Shown here piece by piece: positions 1 through 27,632 of a stretch of 64,000 nt of DNA. This DNA is from Syngnathus acus (taxonomy: Eukaryota > Chordata > Actinopteri > Syngnathiformes > Syngnathidae): contig NC_051097.1 of NCBI RefSeq assembly GCF_901709675.1, positions 11,820,039 through 11,884,038 of the forward strand, written 5' to 3'. The first letter of the stretch is position 1. Each line of letters opens with the position of its first letter. Position numbers and translations under genes: made by a program. Under the pieces are notes generated by a model, which saw only the letters and a program-made list of their open reading frames with translations, was not told where the DNA came from and did not search any database.

Positions 1-1259
1 CCGCTCCAAATCCTGCCGGAAGAGGCAAGAAGAAGAGCAAGAAGGCGGGGCAGTGAGTCTTTATTCAAAGTGAAAGACAACTCTTGAGGACTGAGCAGAC
101 TCAAGGTGTGCTGTGCTGCGCTGCGCTGCCTTGCTAGGGCTAAAGCGAAGGAATACAGCGTCTCCAGGGGTGTGGATTTCCAAAACGTGGCCAACGTCAT
201 CAACTTTGATTTCCCCGCCACCGTGGAGTCGTATATCCATCGAGTGGGAAGGTACGCCCGCCCGCCGGCCGGCCGGCGGCGTGGTCCGCGCGAGGCCAAA
301 AGCTGACGCTTAGCTTTCCTCTAGGACGGCGAGAGCCGACAACCCGGGCACGGCCTTGTCCTTCGTCGCTCACACGGAAACGGCTTTGCTCTCCGAGGTG
401 GAGGAGACGCTGACAGGAGGTGAGGCGATCAAGAGAGCGGTGGCACGCGCACCTTTTCACATTGGATTCCTGGCGTAACGGTCTCGCTGTTGTCTCCAGA
501 CAACGCAGAATCGGCCCTGAAACCGTACCAGTTCAAGATGGAGACCATTGAAGGTTTGAGGTACAGGTGCAGGGTGAGTCTGAGGTTTTTTGTTGTTGTC
601 GTCGTTTTTCCCCACCATCACCCAAAATACAATGAGATGGGATTATGGTTTGCCACCCACCAAAGGACGCCATGCGATCGGTCACCAAGCAGGCGGTGAG
701 AGAAGCTCGGCTGAAAGAGATCAAGCATGAACTGCTCAACTCGGAGAAGCTGAAGGTGAGCCTCTCGCAAGTGCTCCGTATTTGTCAAAGGTCACGAGCG
801 GGTGGCCTCTGCTTGTCAATCAGACGTACTTTGAGGACAATCCCAGAGACCTGCAGCTGCTCCGACACGACCGAGACCTTCACCCCGCCGTCATCAAGCC
901 TCACCTGAAGAACATCCCGGAATACCTTAGTCAGTCACGTCACGTTAGCTCCCTAGCGTGCTTTCATCTGCTCGCTGACTCCAACTTGACTTTGTAACCT
1001 TTGCGCAGTCCCCGAAGCTCTGAGGGATGTGGTGGACCCCCTGTCCAACAAGAGGAGGCGAAGAGGGCCAAACCAAAAGCCCAAACCGCACGGAGTGGCC
1101 AAAAGCAGCTTGAAGGTGAGCCACAGCCGCCCAGCCACCCCTTATGCCCCACACCGACTCATTGGCGCATGCTGTTTTTTGTTGAAGGGCAAGAATCCGC
1201 TGAGGAGTTTCCGCTACACGAAAAGGGAGCGCAATAAAAAGCCCAGCCATTCGCTGTAA
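1..1259 (+). CDS. ddx56: DDX56 (DEAD-box RNA helicase 56), 3' exons only
   Basis: Nucleolar DEAD-box ATP-dependent RNA helicase used in large ribosomal subunit assembly. Only the C-terminal part lies in the window, and the 5' part is cut off at base 1. Exons that keep phase: before 53, 138-251, 325-419, 500-573, 666-755, 824-929, 1009-1115 and 1188-1259 (TAA stop). The translation holds the end of the second RecA-like domain, with [16 protein letters not shown] followed by the motif VI region [15 protein letters not shown] across a splice. After it come the family-specific blocks [34 protein letters not shown] and a basic tail ([34 protein letters not shown]). These match vertebrate DDX56 and not other DEAD-box paralogues. 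The Lys/Arg-rich end fits RNA binding and nucleolar targeting (inference). aebp1 lies tail-to-tail 580 bp away, and the two genes are also close in human. Confidence 0.95.
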
Positions 1260-1370
1260 TGATCTGCATTCCTCCTCACAAAAACATTGGCCAATTTTCA
1301 GATGGAACACAATGTCTGGCTTTGCTGTGGCGACGGTCCGAGAACATCTGCCTGCCTGGGCCCGTGTGTT

Positions 1371-1416
<46 letters not shown>

Positions 1417-1838
1417 CTCGCGCTGCAGCACATTTGATTGCGTTTTCCAGATGGAACCAAATAAAATCATTTCAGTCCTGAGCCAGTTCATTTGTCAATT
1501 CTTGCATTGTTTGGAGGTGTCACGGTTCATTTTCAGAACGCCGTCCTGTCGCCACATCGCTAGCTTGAGATTGTCTCGACAGCAGTCTTTGGTGAAAGCA
1601 GGCGGATTATCTTTTTTTGTTTTTTTAATCTTGAGTAACTGCATCAAAAAAGCAACATTGGTTGGTTAATGAACAGCCATCTTTGTTTTTCAAGCGACGC
1701 GGTGCGGAGAGGTCTTGCCGGAGCGTCACGCTTTTAAAAGCGCCTCATTCTTATTGCGCAAAGGAAATGTCGATTCATTCGAGTGGCGTGCTTAGATGAG
1801 CAAAGGAAATGTGAAGGGCCGGTTCTCTTTGGCGCCTT
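1260..1838. other. ddx56/aebp1 convergent intergenic and 3' UTR region
   Basis: No gene seen. It holds an AATAAA polyadenylation signal for ddx56 at about 1460-1465 and a TG-rich microsatellite at about 1365-1416. No clear AATAAA was found for aebp1 on the minus strand. Confidence 0.6.
1365..1416. repeat. (TG)n/(CG)n microsatellite
   Basis: Alternating purine-pyrimidine run of TG units that turns into CG units near its end, in the ddx56 3' flank. Such runs can form Z-DNA, but no function is claimed. Confidence 0.9.
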
Positions 1839-7937
<6,099 letters not shown>

Positions 7938-9026
7938 GGCTGCAGGAAGAAAAGTCAAGAAAGAAGCCGAGCGAGTGAGCGGCGCGAGCAGGGCCAGATG
8001 TGCTCCTAGACAAGGCGGACGTGAGGCCCTCGCAGGGGATGAGAGTTTTCAAGTTTGCGAGCTGCCTCCTCTTCCTCCTTATCCTCTTCAGACCCCCCCT
8101 TTTCCCGGCCATGGGAGGAGCTTGCGGACGGAGACGTGCGAGACATTCCAGCCGGGGAGAAGAAGAAAAAAAACATACACTGCAGAGTCATCTGGAAAAG
8201 AACGAGCGAGGCCCTCCTATTGGTTTCCGAAGATGCCTTCAGCTCTTTTACGGCAGGATGGACGTTGCTCGCTCGCTCGGGCTTTCGACTTGAAGTCGTG
8301 ATGCAAATCAATTTTCCAATCAAGATCGAGGCGGTCTTTCAAATGAGGTTCCTCACTGCACGACTCTCAATTGCAATTTGAAGTCAACGTTGATCTTCAA
8401 ATAAAAGTTTGGACAAGGGCTTAGGTTTTCAAAATGTGGTTGCAACACTGGCCTAAGTTTTTTTTTTTTTTTTTAAAGGGATTTGAGCCAGAGGTGGCTT
8501 TTTAAAATGACGTCGGGGTTGGTTAGGCAGCTTTGAAATGAGGCTTCCCTAAATATGGACGGGCGCGTGCTCCAGTGTAGATTGTTTTGTTGGATTTCTT
8601 CTGCCCAATTTTTTGACATGTGCGTGCTGTTTTCGTTTTCTTGCCTGCTTATCGCATCTTCTCATGCAAGCTAGCAGTCAGTCTCTTTGTTTACTTTGGT
8701 CTTCATCTGTTTCTCATTGCTGACTTTTTCTTGTCACGCCAGAGGAAGAAAAAAGCCATCTGCGCAACTAGCTGGACTGGCCGGATATTCAAACCATTTC
8801 TCACAAGAGACTGAAAAAACTTGTGCTTTTCGTTACGCCGTCATGACTGGGGGATTTGATTTTTTCTTCTGACGTTTCCACCTTTTCTTACGTGACGCCC
8901 CCGCACACTCCCACCCAAAAAGTGCCGTTCGTCCTCCGCGTCGAGGGTGTCGCTGTGGAGCCGAGCGGGTCCCTCGCGCGTCCCGTCTGGCGCTCTCGCC
9001 ATATTTCCTGCTCAACCAATTCAAAC
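7938..9026. promoter_or_regulatory. Divergent aebp1/ash2l intergenic region
   Basis: About 1.1 kb between the two divergent start codons. A splice acceptor directly before the aebp1 ATG shows that part of this is an aebp1 5' intron or UTR. A T-run lies at about 8459-8474. The DNA near 8880-9020 is GC-rich, as expected for the ash2l core promoter. No TATA box was recognised. Confidence 0.5.
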
Positions 9027-13919
<4,893 letters not shown>

Positions 13920-13994
13920 GCCGGCCGGCCGTGCGGAAATGTCCAACCAAAGCTTTCCAATGTTCCGTCTGTGTACATCGCTGCCGTAGTCGTG

Positions 13995-14000
13995 AATAAA
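13995..14000 (+). terminator. ash2l: ash2l polyadenylation signal
   Basis: Canonical AATAAA 76 bp after the ash2l stop codon. Confidence 0.8.
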
Positions 14001-14212
14001 TACTTCTCTCGGAGCAACAAAGTCAAATGGGATCATTTCGAGCCGGTTGGAAAACGAGCAGAGCCATCTCTGGCGTGAGAGACGGACGGACGGGCGGGCC
14101 GGAGACGTGGCTCAAGTTGCTCATGTTTGACATCGGAGCGAGAGAAAAGTTTTGCGAGAAGGCGGGGCCGTGTAAATGATGCTCACTGCCGGCGCACTTT
14201 GAAATCAAATCG

Positions 14213-14218
14213 TTTATT
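14213..14218 (-). terminator. Candidate GRK polyadenylation signal
   Basis: AATAAA on the minus strand (TTTATT on plus), about 600 bp after the GRK stop. It would give the GRK mRNA a 3' UTR covering the exon-like blocks described separately. Confidence 0.5.
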
Positions 14219-14424
14219 GGCCAGGCTAAATGCGGGAGATGAGCTTGAAATGAAGTTTTCAACCATTAATAGAAGCAATGTGGGACAAAGAACCGCAGAC
14301 GGAAACAAAATCCCTCGGCCTTCGCTGTCTAGTCCATTTACAAAGCAGTGCGGCAAGCGGCGGCGGTGCCGCTGCAGCACAAACGCACCCACCCGCGCGC
14401 GCGCGCGCGTCCGTTTGAAAGCCT

Positions 14425-14746
14425 TCAGTTAGGAGCAGACACCATTCCCGACGTGATGTAGTTGTTGGGTGTGGGGCTGCGGCGTGCCTCCTCTGTCACC
14501 TCTGGGGGGTGCTGTGGGGACAGACACGCATGAGCGTCGACGGCGAGAGCAATTTGAAGACTATTGGCCATCCTGACAAGGCCGGCACTTTTGGACAGTA
14601 GAACCTGCGAATGAAAACAAGACCGGTTGCGTCCCCCACTCATCTGGGGTCAGATCGCAGAGGAGCTCCGACTTCCCGGCCATCTCTGATTTGGAGCCTT
14701 GGCCCAAGGGCTTGACGGAGGAAAGAGGATCATAGACTCTTGTTTC
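14425..14746 (-). other. Exon-like blocks downstream of the GRK stop codon
   Basis: Two blocks look like coding exons but lie after the GRK stop. The first starts at 14746 behind a CCCACGAG acceptor-like site and reads ETRVYDPLSSVKPLGQGSKS onward in the phase expected if the kinase frame continued. The second, 14511-14425, follows CTGTCCCCACAG and ends TPNNYITSGMVSAPN-stop. They could be lost or alternative C-terminal exons, or 3' UTR. I do not recognise the peptides. Confidence 0.3.
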
Positions 14747-14821
14747 CTCGTGGGAAGGCGTGTCAGTGGAATTGGAAGGTCTCGGAGGTAAAAAAAACAA
14801 AAAAAAACAAGCCCAACTCAC

Positions 14822-20119
<5,298 letters not shown>

Positions 20120-20370
20120 CAAGGCATATGCGTGTATGCATGCGTGCATGCGGGCGTGCGTGCGTGAGGACGAGTGTGTGGCACTTTCAAATACCTGCGC
20201 CAGGGAGGGGGAGGGGCCTCGCAGGTGGACCATGCCCCCACACCTGCCTATGAAACGCCTTTTTTTGTTCTCCTCATCTCACCTTGCGCGGAAGGCGCGG
20301 CGCGGCACGACGCCTCTACGTTGCCTGCCGCATTAGCGCCACCTACTGTTCCAGAGTCTAGGGTGGCAAT

Positions 20371-20607
20371 CTAAGGTTCCGAACATCGGCGATCACATCC
20401 CTGTCTGTATTTAAAAGAGTCCCCGTTGTATGACGTAACCCTCGGCGCCAAGCGCACCTTTTTTTGCTCTCGTATGATCTGCGCTCCTTCGGCCAGCCTG
20501 TCCGCTCTCTCGTTACCACAGCGGCTCCTCAGCGCACCCACCGGCCGACCTTTGACCTTCCCCATACCGGCTAGGCCCGAGTGGCGGCGGTTGTTCGCTC
20601 GATCCAA
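20371..20607 (-). pseudogene. Retroelement RNase H-like remnant
   Basis: The minus strand reads CGNERADRLAEGAQIIREQK, which matches the H/GNxxADxLA block of RNase H domains in non-LTR retrotransposons. The open stretch is short, with no reverse transcriptase around it, so it is read as a decayed fragment 5' of the GRK gene. Family not assigned. Confidence 0.45.
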
Positions 20608-20697
20608 AAGAGTTGATGTAAAAAGTCAACAGGCGCAAAGCCTAGAAGACCAAGTGTCATGTGTTGACGGGGACACTCGGGACCTGGGCCCAAACGG

Positions 20698-20757
20698 AAA
20701 CGAGTTGTGTGTGTGCGTGTGTGTGTGTGAGACCATCAGTGCGACTTTAACTTAACT
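20698..20757. repeat. 3' fragment of the tRNA-derived SINE
   Basis: A GTGTGTGTGTGAGACCATCA-like run followed by GACTTTAACTT matches the 3' end of the SINE at 23280-23577. It is taken as a truncated copy. Confidence 0.5.
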
Positions 20758-20759
20758 CC

Positions 20760-21275
20760 AAATGGCTTTGTGCCCCTTCAAGCACTGCTCTTCCTGAGTC
20801 TTGTTACACTTGTGGACCCCAAAAGTGTTTGGTCGTGGTGTGTGAGCAAGCTCCACAAGTGGAAGGAAGCGGAATCCTTGATTCGCTACCTTTATTTGAA
20901 CACTCTTTTTGCTACTCAAATTCAACACAGTAAGAAATCATATGTGACTTTGAATCGTTGCAAGATGGCGGAAATCCCGTTAGTGTCCGTCTTTTTGCTG
21001 ACGCCACCTCACCGCCGCGGGCGCGAGTTGATGACGTCAAAAGAAGCCAAGGCGCATGAGAGACCCAATCCCGACTCGCCTGGAAGCGACCGCATTGTGC
21101 AAATGTTGGGCTTCGACGGAAGCCGCGTGTGGCCGCTGAAGCGTCTCGCCCGGCCGAGCTTAGCTGCTCTTAGCTTAGCTTAGCCTAGCCTAGCCTAGCC
21201 TAGCCAGGCTTGCTACCGAAAGACGCGCCCTTGTGATCGGCCGCCGGGCGGCACTGCAGTGGAAGTCGTGTGAAA
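20760..21275. other. Upstream region of the first zinc-finger gene
   Basis: No coding exon seen. A (CTTAG)/(CCTAG)n pentamer run lies at about 21165-21205, just before the zinc-finger start codon. A similar TAGC/CCTAG run stands at the same place before the second zinc-finger gene (about 23995-24045), so the tandem duplication included this 5' flank. Confidence 0.5.
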
Positions 21276-21386
21276 ATGTGCGCAACAAGGACAGCGGAGT
21301 GCGAGGAGGGGATTTGTGGGGCCAAAGATGACAAGGAGCGACAAGGGCTCGACGCCGTTTGCGAGACGCAGCAGCAGCAACAACAA

Positions 21387-21418
<32 letters not shown>

Positions 21419-22692
21419 GCCAAGAGTTCACAGCGCAGGTTTGTCTGCACGCCTTCCTCCGCTGCCGATTGGCATCTCCCACAGTCAGGCAAGCCGCACC
21501 CCGTTTCAGATGTCTGTTGCCAGGAGTTGGACGGCCATCGGACAATTCAAGTTTGCAAAAGCAAAAAGTATGCCGCTCGCTCGCTCGCTCGCTCACTACA
21601 AGAAAACGGTCTGAATATTCCCAGAAACAATCATGATCAATCTTTTTACTACTTTGACATTTTCAGTGTATGTATTTTTATTTTTTTTAAACGTCACAAT
21701 TATTCTATTTGACAATTATTAGCAAAGTTATTAGGAACATTTACGTTGAAATGTCCCTCCCTCCAACAGGGCCTCTTCGCGTTAAGGAAGAAGAGCAGGA
21801 GGAGCACGTCACCAGGTGGCCATCCGCCGGTGTCCCGCTCAAGAGTGAAGGCGATGGAGACGAAGGTCCAGGCGGAGGGGCGGAGCCTCCCGGCGGCAGC
21901 CAGTCCAGTCGACGTGTGACAACGCGAGGTGACGGAGCATCGTCCCCTGCGGAGGAGGGACTCTCTGCGCCGGTGTCAGGTAGCGATGACGACGAGGAGG
22001 AGGAGGCGGCGGCAGCACGCTCTCCTCACGCTCGGGAGGGCCATGACGACCATGGCTGTGAAGATCACGTGAGGTGCCGCGCTGACGCCAAACGCTGGCA
22101 ATGTTCCCAGTGTGGCAAAACCTACGCCTATAAGGGCAGTTTGAAACAGCACGTGAGAATGCACACTGGAGTGAAACCTTTTGCATGCTCACTTTGTGGC
22201 AAGCGATTCTCGGAGGCCAAAATCTTAAAACTGCACACCAGAACGCACACTGGAGAGAAACCTTTTGCGTGCTCACTTTGCGGTCAAAGCTTTTCTCAGA
22301 GGGGAACTTTAAGCAGTCACGCCAGGATACACACTGGAGAGAAACCTTTTGCATGCGCCTTTTGCAGCAAAAGATTTTCTCACAAGAGAAGCCTGGCAAC
22401 ACACGCCAGAACCCACACAGGAGAGAAACCCTTTGCCTGTTCAGTTTGCGGCAAACGATTTCCAGAGAAGGGAAACTTAAAACGACACACGGGAACGCAC
22501 GCCAGAGAGAGATCTTTAGCCTGCTCGGATTGCGGTCAGAGGTTTGCGCAAAAGGAAGACTTGAAACGACACGCCGGGATCCACGTTGTCAAGAAACGTT
22601 ATACGTGTACAGTTTGCGGCAACACTTTCTTTAATAAGGGAAATTTGACAACGCACACCAGAATACACGCTGGGGAGAGAGCCTTTGTCTGA
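21276..22692 (+). CDS. C2H2 zinc-finger protein, 7 fingers, polyglutamine N-terminus
   Basis: Probable DNA-binding nuclear protein. Exon 1 is 21276-21438 ([20 protein letters not shown], a polyQ tract of about 17, then QPRVHSA). Exon 2 is 21770-22692, joined in phase (G|GG) for 361 aa. Exon 2 begins with an acidic part ([20 protein letters not shown]) and then has seven tandem C2H2 fingers, from [20 protein letters not shown] to [20 protein letters not shown], joined by TGEKPF-type linkers that are degenerate before the last three. No KRAB or SCAN domain. The short MCA-T exon plus acidic linker is common in fish multi-finger genes (recollection). The polyQ run is absent from the paralogue at 24096. 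AATAAA at 22884-22889 fits the 3' end. The DNA target is unknown. Confidence 0.85.
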
Positions 22693-23279
22693 TGAGGCCA
22701 ATCATTCATTCATTCATTCATTCATTCATTCCCTGGAGGGAGGAGGCCATTGGACACGTCTGGACCCGTAGCTTTTAGTGGTGGCTGGACCCTCTTCAAA
22801 TCTCACACGATGAGCAACGAGTGCTCCATGTTACGTATTGCACCGGGAACACACTTGAGAGAAAAGGTTGTAGAGCTCATCTTAATAAAATCCAACTCTT
22901 CAAACACTGAGATGGACTGTGTATTTGTAGCTGATGCGCATTGCGTGCGCCGCTGCCGAATTGGACCAAACACGGCTTTAAAATGGAGCCTGTGCTTCTG
23001 CTGCCGGCCAACTGGCCATCCACGCGGGAGCTTTCAACGTAGTTCTCGCCGTGGTGCTCGGCTGCGCCGGCCGAGTTGCAAAATTCACCCGCCGATTGGA
23101 GTTCTGTGCAAGTGACGTCACGTCAAGCGCTGCAGATTGCAAAGTTTGCACCAAGACAAATGGTGCAAAACAACGAGTTTGAAGACATTTCATCCTGCAC
23201 TCGATCGCTCCAAAGACTAATCCAACTCAATTGTACGTGACCATCGTCTTGTGGTGGATTCAAACGATAAATCTCAGCT
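22693..23279. other. Intergenic and 3' UTR region after the first zinc-finger gene
   Basis: Holds an (ATTC)n run at about 22704-22730 and the AATAAA at 22884-22889. Nothing else recognised. Confidence 0.5.
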
Positions 23280-23577
23280 CAGTGACCTCGCGGTAGAGCG
23301 TCCGCCCTGAGACTGGAAGGCTGCGGCCGGCCGGCCAAAGACTAGGAAAAATGGGACCCATTGCCTCCCTGCTTGGCACTCAGCATTAAGGGTTGGAATT
23401 GGGGTTAGGGTTAGATCACCAAATGATTCCCGAGCGCGGCACCGCTGCTGCTCCCCTCTCCCACAGGGGATGGATCCAAATCACATGGGGATGGGTTCAA
23501 TGCAGAGGACACATTTCACCACACCCACTTGTGTGTGTGTGTGTGTGTGTGAAGATGATCATTGGGACTTTAACTTC
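23280..23577. mobile_element. tRNA-derived SINE, damaged box B
   Basis: Begins with a Pol III box A-like block (GGTAGAGCGTCCGCC), then the SINE body (AAAAATGGGACCCATTGCC, CTTGGCACTCAGCATTAAGG, GGGATGGGTTCAATGCAGAG) and a TG-repeat tail ending CATTGGGACTTTAACTTC. The expected box B (GTTCAAAxx) is replaced by CGGCCGGCCGGCC, so this copy is probably inactive. Confidence 0.75.
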
Positions 23578-24095
23578 AAATGAAGCCACTGAACATATTC
23601 CGATCGTTTGATGTGTTCCTTTGCTTTAAGTGTACGTCGCTGCTCTGTTTCGATTTTTTCGCGATTGTCTTCCGCACTTTAAGTTCTTATCTGTGCATCG
23701 ATGCATAATGCATCGATTATTTCAGGGATCGCCCTTGCGGCGCGCGTGGGTTACGCATCCGTTTGTCCCGGCGGACTTGCCGTACATCGTCCGCTGCCGT
23801 TGTTGGGTCGCGGTCGTTTCCTCTTGTCACTCGGCCGGCCGGTCGACCGAGCGGCCTGCGCACGCGCTTCACCCAACTTGAATGAATGCGTCATCGGTGA
23901 ACGTAGCGAAGCCTCCCTCCGCGCTGGTCGTCAAGTGAAGGAGACCTCAGCGGTTCAGTCTCGTCGTCGTCGTCTCGGTGCACGGTGTTTTAGCGTAGCA
24001 TAGTTTAGCTTAGCATGGTTGAGCCTAGCCTAGCCTAGCTCAGCTCAGTGGCAAACAAAGAGCACCTAGCAAATGTGATCGTCGCGCGAGCCAAA

Positions 24096-25613
24096 ATGTG
24101 CACAAGAGCGACAGCAAAATTCGAGGAGGAACGTTGGGAAGCAAAGGACGACAGCAGCGCCAATCCAGCTAGCACCGCAGGTTTGCTGACCACGCGCTTC
24201 TTGTTCGACTTCGATCGCGAGTTTACCGCCACGAGGGCAACCCCACGCTACGTACGAAGCACTTTCTGCTACTCTTGGAGGAATGCTAAGGTGTAAGCAA
24301 AGTACATGCAGACAGCATCCAAGGACTTCATTCAAAACAAGTTCAAGTTAAATGTGTTAATCCAGCTATTATACGAGCCGCTTTCGTCAACACCAGATTC
24401 AAGTCAAATACACAAGCTCAAAGTGCAGCAAAGCACACATTTTGTCTTTGTTTGTCACGCAGACGTCGCTGACAAAGATCCCCGTGCTGGCCACCGAGAG
24501 ACGAGCTCCCTTCCCGCTGGAGGGGGAGGAAATGAGCTGGAGTCCCCTGGAGGGGGAGGAGATGAGCTGGAGTCCCTTCGCGTGAAAGAAGAAGAGGAGG
24601 AGGAGGAGGAGAAACAGGGGCCTGCTTGCGTTAAGGAGGAAGAGCAGGAGGAGGACGTCACCAAGTGGCCATCCGCCGGAGTCCCTCTCAAGAGTGAAGA
24701 TGAAGACACCGAGGAGAAAGATCCAGGCGAGGCCAGCAGAGGGGCGGAGCTTCCCGGCGGCAGCGGTGACGGGGATTCGGCGGCGCCCCGGTCGGACGGC
24801 GGCGGCGACGACGACCCTCCGTCACGCTCTCCTCCTCCTCACGCTCGTCGTCAGCACGAGCGCTGGAAATGCTCCGTGTGCGGCAAAACGTACGCTTCCA
24901 AGAGCAGTTTGAAGCAGCACACCAGAATGCACACTGGAGAGAAACCTTTTGCATGCTCACTCTGCGGAAAACGATTCTCCCAGAAGGGGGGCTTGACAAT
25001 ACACACGCGAACACACACTGGGGAGAAACCTTTTGCCTGCCAGGCCTGCGGTAAACGCTTTTCTGAGAAGGGCAGCTTGAAACTACACGCCCGGACGCAC
25101 GCGGCAGCCACCTCGTTTTTGTGCTCGGTTTGTGGCGACAGGTTCCCCGGCAAGGAAGATCTAAAAGTACACACGCGGACACACGCCAATTGGAAACCCT
25201 ATCTTTGCACCGTCTGCGGCAAAAGCTTTGCCGCAAACAAATACTTGCGAGAACACTCGACAACGCACACGGGCGAGACGCCCTACGCCTGTGCGCTATG
25301 TGGCAAAGGTTTCTTCAATAAGGGCAATTTGACCACGCACAGCAGAATGCATGCTCGAGAGAGACCTTTTGCCTGCTCCCATTGTGCGCAGCGCTTCTCT
25401 CGAGAGGAAGATTGGCGCCAGCACGCCAGGACGCACACTGGCGAGAAGCCTTACGCCTGCACCGTTTGTGGGAACCGTTTCCTCAACAAGGGCCATTTGA
25501 CAACGCACACCAGAATCCACGCCGGGGAGAGACCTTTCGCCTGCTCCGATTGCGGCCAGACCTTTACTCGACGAGACCATTTGGCGAGCCACGCGCAAAC
25601 GCACACGCGCTAG
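24096..25613 (+). CDS. C2H2 zinc-finger protein, 9 fingers
   Basis: Tandem paralogue of the gene at 21276. Exon 1 is 24096-24180 (MCTRATAKFEEERWEAKDDS), exon 2 is 24463-25613, joined in phase (G|AC) for about 411 aa. After an acidic linker with repeated Gly/Glu blocks and the shared [20 protein letters not shown] block come nine C2H2 fingers, from WKCSVCGKTYASKSSLKQHT to FACSDCGQTFTRRDHLASHA, with TGEKPF or degenerate linkers. The protein ends at TAG 25611-25613. Finger helices differ from the first gene, so DNA targets have probably diverged. No KRAB domain. A (CCAG)n run follows the stop. Function beyond probable transcriptional regulation is unknown. Confidence 0.88.
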
Positions 25614-27632
25614 CCAGCCAGCCAGCCAGCCAGCCAACGAGGCCTCGGACGGACATGTCCATCGACTCTCCAGGCGTCGGGCCTACACTCAATTGTTGCT
25701 TTGGCAAAAGCCGGTCATTTTTGCACATTTGAAAACAAAGTCCTTCCTTCCGCAGGTGTGAAAGCACCTTTTCAACCTTTTGGATCCATGCGCGGCTGGC
25801 TGGCTGGCCGGCTGGCCTTTTAGAAGTTGTCTTGATTTGGGGGTGGCTCCCGTCCACTTGCCCGTCCTGTCCTGTCCTGGCCTGTCCTGCAGGTTGCGTC
25901 CTTTCACCAACTTGCTTTCTTTGGCAGCGCTCTTTAGGCAGAATTTCACACCCAAGCCATACATGTATTGGAATGAAATTGCATCGTTTCCATTCGTTCT
26001 ACATAAATGGCAAATATAAAGGCAACATTTGAATGCATCTCTTTGATCTGTAAATGATTCAATTGTGTCACCCAATATACGACATCGTTCGACGCTCTTT
26101 TGTGGGTAGATTTGGCTTTTTGCAGTCATCTCGCGACACGAATGAAGTCACGCGAGATTACGTTCCCCCCCTGGGAACGTCATCGCAGGTGACGTCTGAC
26201 GTCATTTCCTTTCAGCCACGGGTGTGTCCTCGCGAGGTGCTGCAGGTAACTAAATCTTGTTTTTTTTTCTTCGCCCAAATTTCTGCTCTGACTGAGAAGC
26301 TCTCGACCCTTATGAGCCCCTGCCATTTTTATTGGTTCATTTATTTATTTATGCCCCTCGCAAGCAACTGAGGAGGAACTGTGACGTTTGTATTAGCATG
26401 TTAATAGCTAGCCGCTAACTTCATGGCAGCATAAGGAAAAGAAGAACGAAATGAAGTGAAACCTCTAATGAGATTGTATTTATATCTCTGCTCGTACGTC
26501 TTTTCAAGGAGTGCTGGTAATCCGCTGGCTGGCATTTCCCGCGCCGCGAGCGAACGAACGAACGAACGAACGGCTTTGGCTTCATTTGTAAAGTTGAGCC
26601 ACCTGCTGAGTGACTGACTGACTGAGCGTCCGTCCGTCCGTCGGTCCCTTGCGTTTCGATAACAAGCATCTCAAACTGAAAAACGGCAATGGAGTGAAAA
26701 TTCATAGCAAAATGCGTTAGAGCTGAAGTGCTTGAATCGGACTTTAAAAAGCATCTTTGTGTCAGTTGTTTGACTTGCCTTTTATTCGTTTACCAATGAA
26801 AAACGACGACTACCAATGAAAGGAAACTCCAAGAAACTAGACACAAACTGTGCTCTCAGGACGAATGCATTCGTTTTGCGTGCCCTCGCGGCAGTCGTGG
26901 GATGGCGGGGCGGGGACACCCTCAACTGGTCGCCGGCCAATCAATCGCAGGGCACAAACAGCCAAAGCAACAAATTCCCCCAAAACTCCCCGATGAAAAT
27001 CAAAAACCAATGATAGGACCCCAGCCGATTCCACCCTTGAATGTCGGCAGACTGCTTTTGACCCGCAATAACATTTGTGCGTCCAATGTGCTTGTTGCAT
27101 AAACGGCGGGCCCGCAGCGCAGATGCCACGCTAGCGACGGGATGACGACGGAAGAGCCCACGAGCCGCTGCAGTCCTTCTCCAGTGCGGTAAGAGGCGCT
27201 GTCGCCTGCCCAAAGACACTTGGGCTCATTTTGCTTCCCGCTCTGAGCCCGGCGCTGAGCCCGGAGGCGCTGAGCCCGGCGCTGAGCCCGGCTCCCGCTC
27301 CGTCGCGGTTGCGACACCGTCAATCTTTTTGCCGCGATTGAGAGTTGGTGCGCACGTGGCTTTTCCCACCAGGTCGGTCGGGGGTGCGGCCAATAAGCGC
27401 TGCCGTTCTGCCCAGCTAGCTTGAGCGTCTTTGCGTCATCCTCGCCAGAGACCAAGGTTTCTGTCTGTCTGTCTGTCTGTCAATGGCTGCATTCTGAGCA
27501 GGCAAAAGGTTTCTCTCTAAATGTTGCTAAAGCAACCGCTTTCCCTCAGTGAGAACGTTTGTGAGCCGAAATATGTTAGCGTGTGCCGCGTCTTGTGTCT
27601 GGAACGCTGGCTACGCTAACAGGTGCCACCCG
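25614..27632. other. Intergenic region between zinc-finger gene 2 and rsph3
   Basis: About 2 kb with no supported gene. It has short runs of CCAG (25612-25635), CGAA (about 26550-26571) and GTCC (about 26630-26643), a degenerate GCTGAGCCCGG repeat near 27243-27295, a GTCT run at about 27462-27481, and a diverged piece of the dispersed repeat at 26883-26965. Confidence 0.55.
26883..26965. repeat. Fragment of the dispersed teleost repeat
   Basis: GGACACCCTCAACTGGTCGC followed by CCAATCAATCGCAGGGCACA matches the middle of the repeat at 13193-13560. Only about 80 bp remains. Confidence 0.6.

Noticed and set aside
23395-23412. GGTTAGGGTTAG, telomere-like
   Set aside because: Only two units inside a SINE body, not an interstitial telomere array.
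27000-27455. 151-codon minus-strand frame
   Set aside because: Crosses a GCTGAGCCCGG repeat, reads as shuffled composition and has no homology that I recognise.
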